Assembly: GCA_046348995.1 (NCBI GenBank)
Contig: JAXMDB010000004.1
Coordinates: 1 to 64,000 of the forward strand
Reading direction: 5' to 3'
Length of the DNA: 64,000 bases
Source of the DNA: JANNSX01 sp046348995
GTDB lineage: Bacteria > Pseudomonadota > Alphaproteobacteria > Rhizobiales > Hyphomicrobiaceae
Shown: piece by piece, positions 43,802 through 52,916 of the stretch
How positions within the stretch are numbered: position 1 is the first letter of the stretch
Layout of the letters: each line of letters begins with the position of its first letter
Position numbers and translations under genes: made by a program
Notes under the pieces: model-generated
What the model was told of the DNA's origin: nothing
Database searches by the model: none
What the model saw: only the letters and a program-made list of their open reading frames with translations

Positions 43802-45204
43802 CCCGCGATCTCCCAGGTCGTGCCGTCGGGGCTGTCTTTCAGGCGGATGCCTTTGGCGGCGAGGGCGTCGCGGATGCGGTCGGCCTCCTTGAAGTCGCGG
43901 GCACGGCGGGCGGCCAGACGCTGAGCAATCAGGCCTTCGATCTCGGTCGCATCGACGTGGGGCGCTTCGAAACCGACCGCCAAGTCAGCGCGCGTCTCGC
44001 CGTCCCAGATTCCGAGGAAGCGCACCGCCGCCGCGACTTTCGCAAGCGACTCCGCGTTGCCCTTCTTGGCCGACTTGAACTGTCCGTGCAGGATCGAGAG
44101 CGCCGCCGGCGTATTGAGATCGTCGGCGAGGGCGGCAAGAAAGTCCTCCTCAGGCGCGCCGCCGGCTGCGACACCGCCCAACGCATCCGCGAGCTCGAAG
44201 AGGAAGGCGCGGGCCTGCGTCAGGCGATCGACCGTCCAGTCGATCGGCTGGCGGTAGTGGGTCTGCAGCATGGCCAAGCGCAGCACCCGGCCGTGCCAGG
44301 GCTGGCCGCCGAATTTCTTCTCGGCCAACAGCTCGTGGATGGTGATGAAGTTGCCGAGCGACTTCGACATCTTCTCGCCTTCGACCTGCAGGAAGCCGTT
44401 GTGCATCCACACGTTGGCCATGACTTGGCTGCCGTGGGCGCAGCGCGACTGTGCCACCTCGTTCTCGTGGTGTGGGAAGACGAGATCGATGCCGCCGCCG
44501 TGGATGTCGAAGACCTCGCCCAAATGCGCCTTCGCCATCGCCGAGCACTCGATGTGCCAGCCGGGCCGGCCGGCCGTTGCGATGCCGGCCGGTGACGCCC
44601 AGGCGGGGTCGCCGGGCTTCGACGGCTTCCACAGCACGAAGTCCATCGGGTCTTTCTTGTAGGGCGCGACGTCGACGCGGGCGCCGGCCTCCATCTCTTC
44701 CAAGCTCCGGCCCGACAGCTCGCCGTACTCGCGCATCGAGGGCACGTCGAACAGCACGTGATCCTCGGCGACGTAGGCGTGACCGTTGGCGACGAGACGC
44801 TCGATCAGCGCCTTCATGCCGTCGATGTGCTGGGTGGCGCGCGGCTCGTGGGTCGGCTCGAGCACGCCCAGGGCGGCGATGTCTGAGTGAAACTGCCGCG
44901 CCGTCGACTCGGTCAGGCGGGCGATCGCCTTGACCGGGTCCTCGTTGGGAAAATCCCGGGCGGCGCGGGCGTTGATCTTGTCGTCGATGTCCGTGATGTT
45001 GCGGACGTAGGTGACGTGCTCCGCCCCATAGACATGCCGAAGCAGCCGGAACAAGACGTCGAACACGATGACGGGCCGCGCATTGCCGATATGGGCGTAG
45101 TCGTAAACGGTCGGACCGCAGACGTAGAGACGGACGTTCGCCGGATCGATCGGCTCGAACGCCTCCTTGCGGCGAGACAACGTGTTGTAGAGCGCCAACG
45201 TCAC
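43798..45204 (-). CDS. cysS: Cysteinyl-tRNA synthetase
   Basis: 468 residues from a GTG at 45204 with GGAGG 5 bases upstream. A zinc-binding Cys in YVCGPTVYD leads into HIGN (HIGH motif); GWHIECSAMA, HGGGIDLVFPHHENE and the KMSKS loop GEKMSKSLGN are all present. It charges tRNA-Cys with cysteine. It is first in a four-gene operon with the 39-residue protein, cimA and the C45 acyltransferase. Confidence 0.95.
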   Translation of the reverse strand: MTLALYNTLSRRKEAFEPIDPANVRLYVCGPTVYDYAHIGNARPVIVFDVLFRLLRHVYGAEHVTYVRNITDIDDKINARAARDFPNEDPVKAIARLTESTARQFHSDIAALGVLEPTHEPRATQHIDGMKALIERLVANGHAYVAEDHVLFDVPSMREYGELSGRSLEEMEAGARVDVAPYKKDPMDFVLWKPSKPGDPAWASPAGIATAGRPGWHIECSAMAKAHLGEVFDIHGGGIDLVFPHHENEVAQSRCAHGSQVMANVWMHNGFLQVEGEKMSKSLGNFITIHELLAEKKFGGQPWHGRVLRLAMLQTHYRQPIDWTVDRLTQARAFLFELADALGGVAAGGAPEEDFLAALADDLNTPAALSILHGQFKSAKKGNAESLAKVAAAVRFLGIWDGETRADLAVGFEAPHVDATEIEGLIAQRLAARRARDFKEADRIRDALAAKGIRLKDSPDGTTWEIAG

Positions 45205-45543
45205 ACGACCCTCCTTAGGCGGGGCGCGTTCGGGTTCGGATGAAGGGTGAACGACGGCCGCCGCGCCAGCGATTGCTAGCCCGTAATGCTGATGCCGCCA
45301 CAAATCTGGACGGACATGACCTGGTGGCTGCCGAACATGGCCGGAACAATGGTCTGAGCCGCGCCCAGGCGTCAAGCCCAAAGGGGGACTTGCCGGGGTC
45401 CAACCGCGCGACATGCGGCAGGAGAGCTCTATCCACTGCCCCAATTCGCGCCGCATTGACCGCCTACCCTCACTAGAGGTTAATGCCAGCTGAATGAATC
45501 AGGCCGCCCGGCAAGGCGGGTGGCTGCGGGTGGAGATCAAGTC
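45205..45543. other. Divergent promoter region cysS / DUF2865 gene
   Basis: 339 bp with no supported gene or clear repeat. It must hold the promoters of cysS (minus) and of the secreted DUF2865 protein (plus), but I see no convincing -35/-10 pair. Confidence 0.4.
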
Positions 45544-46551
45544 GTGGGGTCGGGCCGGTTCAATCGGGTGATCGCCGGGGGGCTGTTGCTTCTCGCGACG
45601 ATGCTCGTCCCGATGGCCGGCCCGAAAGCTCAAACGACCGAGCAACAGATGCAGTGCTTCCAGCTCGAGCAGGAGCTGCAGCAGGTCTCCCAAGGCGGCG
45701 GCAACCAGCGGGCTCAGCTGGCCAAGATCGAGGCCGACATCCGCAAGTACGACCGCATCTACCAGCAGGGGCAGGCGCAGCTCGAGCAGCGCGACTGCTT
45801 CGACTATTTCCTGTTCAGCCAGACGGTGCGCGAAACACCGCAATGCCAGGGTATCGCAAGGCAGATCGAAAATGCGCGAAAGCGCCTGGCCAAGCTCGAG
45901 GAGCAGCGGGTTGCCGCCTCCGACGAGTCCGCGCAACGCAATCGGCAGGACGCGCTGATCGCCGAGCTCGCGCGGTGGCGCTGCGGTCCGCAATATCAGC
46001 AGGAGGCGCAGAAGCAGAAAAACAGCGGCTTCGGCTTCTGGAACGACTCCGAGGGCGTCGACCCGGGGCTCGATCCCTACAATCAGACCGGGCCCGGCTA
46101 CGCGACCTATCGGACGATCTGCGTGCGCCTGTGCGACGGCTACTACTTCCCGATCAGCTACGCCACCGTGCCGGACGCCTTCAGCCGCGACGCCAACGCC
46201 TGCAGCTCGCAATGCGCCGCCCCGACCGAGCTCTACTACTACCAGAACCCCGGCGCCGAGGTTGAGCAGGCGATGTCGCTCGCCGGCGCGCCCTACACGA
46301 AGCTGAAAACCGCCTGGCTCTACCGCAAGGAGCTCGTCAAAGGCTGCTCGTGCAAGGTCGCCGAGTATGCCGACGGGGCGAGCGGAACGGACGCCACGAG
46401 CTCGACAACCGCGCCCGAGGAGACGCTTCCAACACCGGAGGCGCTGCCCGAGCCAGCAGGCGATACCACCGGTGCGGCTGATGCGCCTGCCGAGAGCGAT
46501 GCCATCGGCGCACTGATCGAGGGCGACCAGCCCGCGAGCAGCACGCAGTAG
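45544..46551 (+). CDS. DUF2865-type secreted protein
   Basis: 335 residues from a GTG at 45544, which has GGAG 8 bases upstream; an earlier in-frame GTG at 45520 exists. A signal peptide ends near GPKAQ. Residues 40-140 are a Gln-rich coiled coil (CFQLEQELQQV, QIENARKRLAKLEEQR). A Cys-rich conserved core follows: TYRTICVRLCDGYYFPISYATV, CSSQCAAPTELYYYQNPGAE and GCSCKVAEY. The tail is acidic and Ala/Thr/Pro-rich. Likely periplasmic; function unknown. Confidence 0.85.
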   Translation: MGSGRFNRVIAGGLLLLATMLVPMAGPKAQTTEQQMQCFQLEQELQQVSQGGGNQRAQLAKIEADIRKYDRIYQQGQAQLEQRDCFDYFLFSQTVRETPQCQGIARQIENARKRLAKLEEQRVAASDESAQRNRQDALIAELARWRCGPQYQQEAQKQKNSGFGFWNDSEGVDPGLDPYNQTGPGYATYRTICVRLCDGYYFPISYATVPDAFSRDANACSSQCAAPTELYYYQNPGAEVEQAMSLAGAPYTKLKTAWLYRKELVKGCSCKVAEYADGASGTDATSSTTAPEETLPTPEALPEPAGDTTGAADAPAESDAIGALIEGDQPASSTQ

Positions 46552-46570
46552 GTCCTCGCAACTCTCGCCG

Positions 46571-47902
46571 TCAGGTGCCAGCCAGCCTCTTCAGCGCCCG
46601 CTCGCGCCCGATGAACGGCAGGAAGAGCCTCAGCTCCGGCCCAGCCTCGCGCCCCGTCAGCGCCAGTCTCAAGGGATGGAACAGCTTGCGGCCGGAGGCG
46701 CCGGTCTCGGCTTTGACGGCCGCGGTCCAAGCGCCCCAGGTCGTCTGGTCCCAGGGCTCTGACGGCAGCAGCCGCGCGGCAGTATCGCACAACGCCCCGT
46801 CCTCGATGACGGGCTGAGGCGTGCCGGTCGCGATCTCCCACCAGTCGCGAGCGTCGGCAAGCCTGCTGAGGTTTCCGCGGACAGCCTCCCAAAACGCGGC
46901 GCCCCCGCCGACACCCAAGGCGGCGAGCCGGTCTCGCACCGTGTCGTAGCCCAGTCCGTGCAGCAGTTTCGCGTTGAGGGCCGCGAGCTCCGCGGGGTCG
47001 AAACGAGCCGGCGCCCGGGAGAGCTTGCCGAGATCGAAGAGCGCCGCGAGCTCTTCGAGCGAGGCGTGGGGCGCGATCGGGTCCGACGTACCGATGAGCG
47101 CCGCATGGCTCGCAACCGCCATCGGCTCGAGGCCGGCCTCCCGGAAGGAGCGCAGCGACAAGGCGCCAAGCCGCTTCGACAACGCCTCGCCGTCCGCACC
47201 GATGAGCAGGCTGTGATGGGCGAAGGCGGGCCTCGGGGCACCGAGAGCATCGAACAGCGCGATCTGCACCGCCGTGTTGGTAACGTGATCCTCGCCACGG
47301 ATGATCTGCGTGACGCCGCAGTCGGCGTCGTCGACGACGCTCGTGAACGTATAGAGATAGCTGCCGTCGGCGCGCTGGACGACCGGATCGGATACGGCCG
47401 AGAGTGGGATCTCCTGCGGGCCGCGCACGCCATCCTCCCAGTGCGCAACCGCTTTGGCCGGATCGGTCCGCCCGAGATCGCACCGCCAGTAAACGGGCTG
47501 GCCCTCCACCACGGGCTTGGCAACGCTGCGGTCATAGACAGGCGGTCGCCCGCGGGCGAGCTGGCGCCGCCGCAAGCTCTCGAGCTCGACCTCGCTCTCG
47601 GTGCAGGCATAGAGGCGGCCTGCCTGCCGAAGCTTCTCGGCTGCCGCATCGTAGCGCGCGGTCCGCTCCGACTGCTTGAGCTCCGCCGCCCACTCGAGCC
47701 CGAGCCAGGAGAGATCCTCGCGGATCGCCGACTCGAATTCGGGCTTGGAGCGCTCACGATCGGTATCGTCGAAGCGCAGCAGAAAGCGGCCGCCGGTTTT
47801 GCGCGCGTACAGCCAGTTGACGAGGGCTGTCCGCAAGTTGCCGATGTGCAGCAGCCCGGTCGGGCTCGGGGCGAAGCGGACGATGGGCGCTGTGGCGCTC
47901 AC
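46571..47902 (-). CDS. gltX: Glutamyl-tRNA synthetase, second paralog
   Basis: 443 residues. The signature FAPSPTGLLHIGNLRTALVNW carries HIGN; RFDDTDRERS is typical; the KMSKS loop reads ALSKRLGAL instead of KLSKRHGA. It is about 30 residues shorter than the paralog at 55732-57153 and clearly diverged. In alphaproteobacteria with two GluRS enzymes, one may prefer tRNA-Gln (amidated later by GatCAB). Which copy does what cannot be read from sequence. Confidence 0.93.
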   Translation of the reverse strand: MSATAPIVRFAPSPTGLLHIGNLRTALVNWLYARKTGGRFLLRFDDTDRERSKPEFESAIREDLSWLGLEWAAELKQSERTARYDAAAEKLRQAGRLYACTESEVELESLRRRQLARGRPPVYDRSVAKPVVEGQPVYWRCDLGRTDPAKAVAHWEDGVRGPQEIPLSAVSDPVVQRADGSYLYTFTSVVDDADCGVTQIIRGEDHVTNTAVQIALFDALGAPRPAFAHHSLLIGADGEALSKRLGALSLRSFREAGLEPMAVASHAALIGTSDPIAPHASLEELAALFDLGKLSRAPARFDPAELAALNAKLLHGLGYDTVRDRLAALGVGGGAAFWEAVRGNLSRLADARDWWEIATGTPQPVIEDGALCDTAARLLPSEPWDQTTWGAWTAAVKAETGASGRKLFHPLRLALTGREAGPELRLFLPFIGRERALKRLAGT

Positions 47903-47931
47903 GAGTGGTCTCCCAGGATCGGATCGACGAG

Positions 47932-48960
47932 CTAGCCTAGCACGCCCAGCGCGTCCAGGCTCTGGATGGCACTGACCACCGCCTCGTCGGCGCTGCGGAA
48001 GCGCATATCGAGCGCGGCCTGAGCCTTGGCATTCGACACGCGCCGGGTCGCGCCCAAGTCGGCGAGCACCGCCCGCAGGCGCGGGTCGAAGCGGCTGTAG
48101 AGCCGGACGAAGCCGTCGTGCAAGACGAGCCAGGGCAGCCGCCAGCGCAGCCTCGGGCGCTCACGGGCGAGGATCTTGGAGAGTTGCATCAGCGTGAGGT
48201 AGCCCTCGGCAACGACGAGGCGCTCGCCCGCCGCGGCGGGGGCCGTGAGTGCGCGCACATGGGCTTTCGCCACGTCGCGGACATCGGCGATCGGATATCC
48301 GGCGCCGGGCGCGGCGGGATAGCTGCCGCGCGCCATGGCTTTCAAAATGGCGTGTGACGAGGAGAGGTCGCGATCGATCGCGGGCCCGAGCACCAGGCCC
48401 GGGTTGATGACCGAAAGCCAGCGGCGGCGGCTCTTCTCCGTCACGTATTCCCAGGCCGCCCGCTCGGCGAGCGCTTTCGAGGCGATGTAGGCGGTGAGAT
48501 CGGGACGGCGTGGGTCCGTCCAATCGCTCTCGTCATAGATCCTGCTCTGCTCACCGGACGCCGGATACATGATCGCCACCACCGAAGAGGTCATGACGAC
48601 ATGCTCGACTCCCGCCGCCTCGGCGGCCTTGAGCACGCGCAACGTGCCATCACGGGCGGGTCGGATCAGCTCATCGTAATCTTTCGGCAAAACGAGGGGA
48701 AAGGGCGAGGCAACATGCAGCACGTAGCGGCAATCGCGCATGGCCTCCGCCCAGCCCGCATCGCTCAAGAGGTCGGCCACGACGATCTCGAGCCGCGAGG
48801 CGTCCGCCCCCTGGCTCGCGACAGCGGCCGCGACCTCACCCGCCCGCGCCGCCGACCGGACCGTGCCCCGGACGCGGTAGCCGGCCTTCAAGGCCTCGAC
48901 CGCGCACCATTTGGCGATGGCGCCCGTCGCTCCGGTGATGAGAACGCGATCGCCGCTCAT
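47932..48960 (-). CDS. NAD-dependent epimerase/dehydratase (dihydroflavonol reductase-like)
   Basis: 342 residues of extended SDR. VLITGATGAIAKWCAVEAL is the nucleotide loop, HVASPFP is the family motif after strand 4, TSSVVAIMY holds the catalytic Ser and YIASK holds Tyr and Lys. It probably reduces an aldehyde or ketone with NADPH. The second Gly-x-x-Gly position is altered (GAIAK), as in other members. It diverges from the winged-helix protein gene. Confidence 0.88.
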   Translation of the reverse strand: MSGDRVLITGATGAIAKWCAVEALKAGYRVRGTVRSAARAGEVAAAVASQGADASRLEIVVADLLSDAGWAEAMRDCRYVLHVASPFPLVLPKDYDELIRPARDGTLRVLKAAEAAGVEHVVMTSSVVAIMYPASGEQSRIYDESDWTDPRRPDLTAYIASKALAERAAWEYVTEKSRRRWLSVINPGLVLGPAIDRDLSSSHAILKAMARGSYPAAPGAGYPIADVRDVAKAHVRALTAPAAAGERLVVAEGYLTLMQLSKILARERPRLRWRLPWLVLHDGFVRLYSRFDPRLRAVLADLGATRRVSNAKAQAALDMRFRSADEAVVSAIQSLDALGVLG

Positions 48961-49052
48961 GTCCGCAATTCGCCCGATCGCGCACGCAGCGGTGACAGCC
49001 CGCTTCGCGTTGGCCTATGGTCCTGCCGATCCTTCACGCAAGCTCCCTATTC

Positions 49053-50282
49053 ATGTCGCCACCCGATAGCCTCTCCTTAGCCCAAGCCCGCCGCGTTGCG
49101 CTTGCCCACCAGGGGCTCGCGTCGGCCCGTCCGGCCGGGCCGGTCACATCTGGGCAGATCGCGGCCACTTTCAAGCGGTTGTCGCTGCTACAGATCGACT
49201 CAGTCAATGTGCTCGTGAGGTCGCACTACCTGCCGCTGTTTTCGAGGCTCGGAGCCTATGCCGCCACCGACCTCGACAAGCTCGGCCTCGGCAAGCGTCG
49301 CCAGACCTTCGAGTATTGGGGTCACGAGGCCTCCCTCCTTCCCGTCGAGCTGCAGCCGCTGTTTCGCTGGCGCATGGAGGATGCCCGCAACGGCCTCGAG
49401 GCCTATGCGAGCCTGCACCGCTTCGCCACCGAGCGGCGCGACTTCGTCGAGAGGGTGCTGAGCGAGATCCGGGATCGCGGACCGCTCGGCGCAAGCGCCT
49501 TGTCGGAGGCCGGGAAGTCCTCAGGGAGCTGGTGGGGCTGGAGCGACGGCAAGCATGCCGTCGAGTGGTTGTTCTGGACGGGCGATCTCACGACCCACGA
49601 GCGGCGCAACTTCGAGCGCATCTACGATCTCTCTGAGCGTGCGCTACCCGCTCGGATCGCGAACGCTCCGACGCCGTCGCGCGAGGAAGCCCAACGGGCG
49701 CTGCTGAAGCGGGCGCTCGGCGCCCTCGGCGTCGCCACCGAGCGCGACCTGCGCGACTATTTCCGCATGGGCGTCGCTGATACGAGGGCGCGGCTCGCCG
49801 AGCTCGTCGAGGCGGGCGAAGCCTTGCCCATCAAGGTCGAGGGCTGGAAGGACATGGCCTATGTGCCGCCCCGCATGGAGTTGCCGCCGCTGGCCAATGC
49901 CCACGCTCTCCTCACCCCGTTCGATAGCCTCGTCTTCGAGCGCCAGCGCACCGAGCGCCTGTTCGGCTTCCGCTATCGCATCGAGCTCTACACGCCCGGC
50001 CCCAAGCGCACCTACGGCTACTACGTGCTCCCGTTCCTGATGGGCGAGCGGCTGGTGGCGCGGGTGGATTTGAAGTCGGATCGGGCGATGCGCCGGCTGC
50101 TCGCGTCAGGGATTTTTCCCGAAGACGGTGTCGCGATCGGTGAGGTGGCCGAGGCTCTTGCCGCCGAGCTCGAGCGCTTGGCGGCCTGGCTCGGCCTCGA
50201 GCGTGTCGTCGTCGGCCGGCGCGGTGCACTTACGGGCCCGGTGCGGCAAGCGCTCGCGCGGATTGGCCGTTCGGCGCTATAA
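49053..50282 (+). CDS. YcaQ/AlkZ-like DNA glycosylase
   Basis: 409 residues from the ATG at 49053. LLQIDSVNVLVRSHYLPLFSRLG contains the Q-x-D catalytic motif and the conserved NV..R.H..P.FSR signature of the HTH_42 (YcaQ, AlkZ) family. Related enzymes unhook interstrand DNA crosslinks or excise alkylated bases. EYWGHEASLLPVEL is also typical. It stands next to, and probably reads into, the cytosine deaminase gene 28 bases downstream. Confidence 0.9.
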   Translation: MSPPDSLSLAQARRVALAHQGLASARPAGPVTSGQIAATFKRLSLLQIDSVNVLVRSHYLPLFSRLGAYAATDLDKLGLGKRRQTFEYWGHEASLLPVELQPLFRWRMEDARNGLEAYASLHRFATERRDFVERVLSEIRDRGPLGASALSEAGKSSGSWWGWSDGKHAVEWLFWTGDLTTHERRNFERIYDLSERALPARIANAPTPSREEAQRALLKRALGALGVATERDLRDYFRMGVADTRARLAELVEAGEALPIKVEGWKDMAYVPPRMELPPLANAHALLTPFDSLVFERQRTERLFGFRYRIELYTPGPKRTYGYYVLPFLMGERLVARVDLKSDRAMRRLLASGIFPEDGVAIGEVAEALAAELERLAAWLGLERVVVGRRGALTGPVRQALARIGRSAL

Positions 50283-50310
50283 TCCTCGCAGTGTCGTAAG
50301 GAGAGGATCG

Positions 50311-50772
50311 ATGGCCGAAAGCACGCTCACAGCAGCCGACATAAAGTTTTTGAAGCTCGCCTGCGCAGAGGCCAAGGCCGGCTACGAGGAGGGCGGCTGT
50401 CCGATCGGCAGCGTCATCGCAGAGGGTGACCGGCTCGTCGCCCAAGGCCGCAACCAGCGCGTGCAAGGCGGCGATCCGATCGCCCACGGCGAGATGGACG
50501 CGCTTCGCAAGGCCGGCCGGCAGAAGAGCTACAAGCGCATGACGCTCTACACCTCGCTCTCGCCCTGCATGATGTGCTCGGGCACCATCGTGCAGTTCGG
50601 CATCCCGCGCGTCGTCATTGCCGATACGACGAACTTCGGCGGCAATGAAGAGTTCTTGCGCTCGCGCGGCGTCGAGGTGATCGTCGCCGAGGACGCCGAG
50701 GCGGTGGCGCTCATGCGCCGGTTCATCGACGAGCGGCCCGATCTGTGGAACGAGGACATCGCCGAGGACTGA
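50311..50772 (+). CDS. Cytosine/nucleoside deaminase
   Basis: 153 residues. The zinc motifs HGEMDAL and PCMMCSGTIVQFG define the cytidine deaminase fold; the arrangement and length fit yeast-type cytosine deaminase or a related nucleoside deaminase. It converts cytosine to uracil. AAGGAGAGG precedes the ATG. upp follows after 83 bases, which gives a two-step pyrimidine salvage pair. Confidence 0.88.
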   Translation: MAESTLTAADIKFLKLACAEAKAGYEEGGCPIGSVIAEGDRLVAQGRNQRVQGGDPIAHGEMDALRKAGRQKSYKRMTLYTSLSPCMMCSGTIVQFGIPRVVIADTTNFGGNEEFLRSRGVEVIVAEDAEAVALMRRFIDERPDLWNEDIAED

Positions 50773-50855
50773 CGCGGCGCTTGGTCTCTGGGCCGGGCTC
50801 GGCACCATGGACTAGAACGGCCGGACGACAGCAGCAGGTGTGAAAGGGCGACGTC

Positions 50856-51500
50856 ATGACCGACAAACGCTATCCGAACGTGATGGTCGTCGATCACCCG
50901 CTCGTCGCCCACAAGCTCTCGCTGATGCGCGACAAGACCACGCCATCGGCCGTGTTCCGCCAGCTCTTGCGCGAGATCAGTCTGCTGCTCGGCTACGAGG
51001 TCCTGCGCGACCTGCCGATCGAGCTCCGCCGCATCGAGACGCCGCTGTGCCCCATGGATGCCCGCTTCATCAAGGGCAAGAAGCTCGTTTTCGTGCCGAT
51101 CCTCCGGGCCGGCATGGGGCTGCTCGACGGCCTCATGGACTTGGTGCCCTCGGCCCGCGTCGGCCATATCGGCCTCTACCGGAACCCCGAAACGCTGCAG
51201 CCGGTCGAATACTACTTCAAGGTGCCCGAGGACATCGCCGAGCGGCTCGTCGTGCTCGTCGATCCGATGCTGGCGACAGGCAACTCGGTGTCGGCGGCGA
51301 TCGCCGGCCTCAAGGCCCGCGGCGTCAAGGACATCAAGCTCGTCTGCCTGCTCTCGGCGCCCGAGGGCATCGAGGCGCTGTCGAAGGTGCATCCGGACGT
51401 CATGGTCTACACCGCCGCGATCGACAGCCACCTCAACGACCACGGCTACATCGTGCCGGGCCTCGGCGACGCGGGCGACCGGATGTACGGAACCAAGTAG
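50856..51500 (+). CDS. upp: Uracil phosphoribosyltransferase
   Basis: 214 residues. FVPILRAGMGLLDG, the PRPP loop VDPMLATGNSVSAA and the C-terminal uracil-binding PGLGDAGDRMYGTK are characteristic. It makes UMP from uracil and PRPP. It follows the deaminase gene that would supply uracil from cytosine and ends one base before a convergent iron permease gene. Confidence 0.96.
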   Translation: MTDKRYPNVMVVDHPLVAHKLSLMRDKTTPSAVFRQLLREISLLLGYEVLRDLPIELRRIETPLCPMDARFIKGKKLVFVPILRAGMGLLDGLMDLVPSARVGHIGLYRNPETLQPVEYYFKVPEDIAERLVVLVDPMLATGNSVSAAIAGLKARGVKDIKLVCLLSAPEGIEALSKVHPDVMVYTAAIDSHLNDHGYIVPGLGDAGDRMYGTK

Positions 51501-51501
51501 C

Positions 51502-52332
51502 TCAGCTCTGAGCGATCCTCACCGGCTGTGGTTTCGGTGCGAGCCAGCGCATGGCGAGGAAGATCGCGGCGAGCGTCGCCAGATATACGATGAGCTGCAG
51601 CGCGCTCGGGCGGTCCGTATAGCCGATCAGCGTGTGCAGCACGCGACCGAGCGCCGAGCTGTCCGGCAGCACCCGCGACGTATTCCAAACGGTCTGCCGC
51701 AACGCCTTGACGATACCGCCCTGTTGCAGGAAGGCGATCGCCTGCGCGGCCATGCCGGCGGCGAGGAAGGTGATGAGCGCTCCCGTCACGGCGAACAGGT
51801 GACGTGCTGGAATGCGAACGAGGCCGGCATAGGTGAGCATCGATACCGCCGCGCCGAGAGCCAGGCCGCAGAGCCCGCCGGCGAGCATCAGCCAGGACGG
51901 CCCGCCTTCCGCGATCGACACGCCGTAGAGGAACAGCACGACCTCGGAGCCTTCGCGCCAGATGGCGACCGCGATGACGACGGCAAGCCCCCAGAGCGGC
52001 GCCTCTCCGGCGGCCACCGCCTGCCCCTTGCCCATGAGCTGGGCCGCCATCTCACGCCCATGGCGCGCCATCCAGACATTGTGCCAGGCGAGCATGACGA
52101 CGGCGACGAGCAGGATGGTGGCGTTGAAGAGCTCTTGGCCCGAGCCCGCGAAGGCCTGCGCAATCTTGCCGACGAACGCCGCGACGACGAGGCTTCCCAA
52201 AAGCCCGCCGCCAAGCCCGAGCGCGATCCAGCGCGCGTTGCCTTCGATGCCCTTGGTCACCGCGGCGACGATGCCGACGATCATGCCGGCCTCGAGCACC
52301 TCTCGGAAGACGATGATCAATGTGGAAAGCAT
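51502..52332 (-). CDS. FTR1-family iron permease
   Basis: 276 residues with seven predicted membrane helices. The two iron-translocation motifs of the REGLE type read IVFREVLEA near residue 10 and IWREGSEVVLF near residue 125. It takes up oxidised iron across the inner membrane. The small cupredoxin gene upstream on the same strand ends 30 bases before it, as in EfeUO-like systems, but no EfeB peroxidase is present. Confidence 0.92.
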   Translation of the reverse strand: MLSTLIIVFREVLEAGMIVGIVAAVTKGIEGNARWIALGLGGGLLGSLVVAAFVGKIAQAFAGSGQELFNATILLVAVVMLAWHNVWMARHGREMAAQLMGKGQAVAAGEAPLWGLAVVIAVAIWREGSEVVLFLYGVSIAEGGPSWLMLAGGLCGLALGAAVSMLTYAGLVRIPARHLFAVTGALITFLAAGMAAQAIAFLQQGGIVKALRQTVWNTSRVLPDSSALGRVLHTLIGYTDRPSALQLIVYLATLAAIFLAMRWLAPKPQPVRIAQS

Positions 52333-52362
52333 GCCGCCTGCATCTGCCTCGATCGAACCGCC

Positions 52363-52701
52363 TTACTCGACGACGATATAGCCCTTCACGGTATCCTCTT
52401 TGTACTCGTTGACGAAGAGGTAGCGGCCCGGCTCCTGCGGCGCAACACTGACGGTGATCTCGCTGTTGCCGGCGACGACCTTCTCGATCTTGAGGTCCTT
52501 CGACTCGATCTCGGCGGCGGCCGCATCGGCGTTGACGAATTTGAGCGTGACATCGGCGTTCGCCGGAATTTTGACCTCGGCCGGCGTGAACACATCGTTC
52601 TTGAGCGTCACGGTGACGACGTCCTCGGCACGCGCCGGGATTGCCAGCGTCGTCAGCGTAGCGAGCAGAGCGGCGAGGGCTGTGGTGCGGGTCATCGGCA
52701 T
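52363..52701 (-). CDS. Periplasmic cupredoxin-like iron-uptake partner
   Basis: 112 residues from the ATG at 52701, with a signal peptide ending near PARAED. The mature part TVTLKNDVFTPAEVKIPANADVTLKFVNAD...EPGRYLFVNEYKED is a cupredoxin fold like the N-terminal domain of EfeO. It has no Cys or His copper ligands. It probably binds or oxidises iron for the FTR1 permease downstream. Only this domain is present; the M75 peptidase-like part of EfeO is absent. The upstream DNA near 52790 is AT-rich. Confidence 0.85.
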   Translation of the reverse strand: MPMTRTTALAALLATLTTLAIPARAEDVVTVTLKNDVFTPAEVKIPANADVTLKFVNADAAAAEIESKDLKIEKVVAGNSEITVSVAPQEPGRYLFVNEYKEDTVKGYIVVE

Positions 52702-52916
52702 GGATCTGACGTCCTCGATGGAGAGCTTTCGCGAGCGGGTCTCGCGCGGCGCCTCAATGGAATATCCGATCTCCCTAGTCAAGATTTATGTTTTGGAATT
52801 ACTATAATGAAATCCGGGCTTTAAGGATCGCCCCCACCTGCGCCCTGCGAACCAAAACAGGCGCGGGACCAAGCTCTTGTCGAGCCCGGCCCCCTAACCC
52901 GGCGCCCCGAACGGCG

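Noticed and set aside
45205..45456. Upstream extension of the cysS frame.
   Set aside because: The first 84 codons have no similarity to cysteinyl-tRNA synthetase, and a GTG with a strong GGAGG site fits the known N-terminus.
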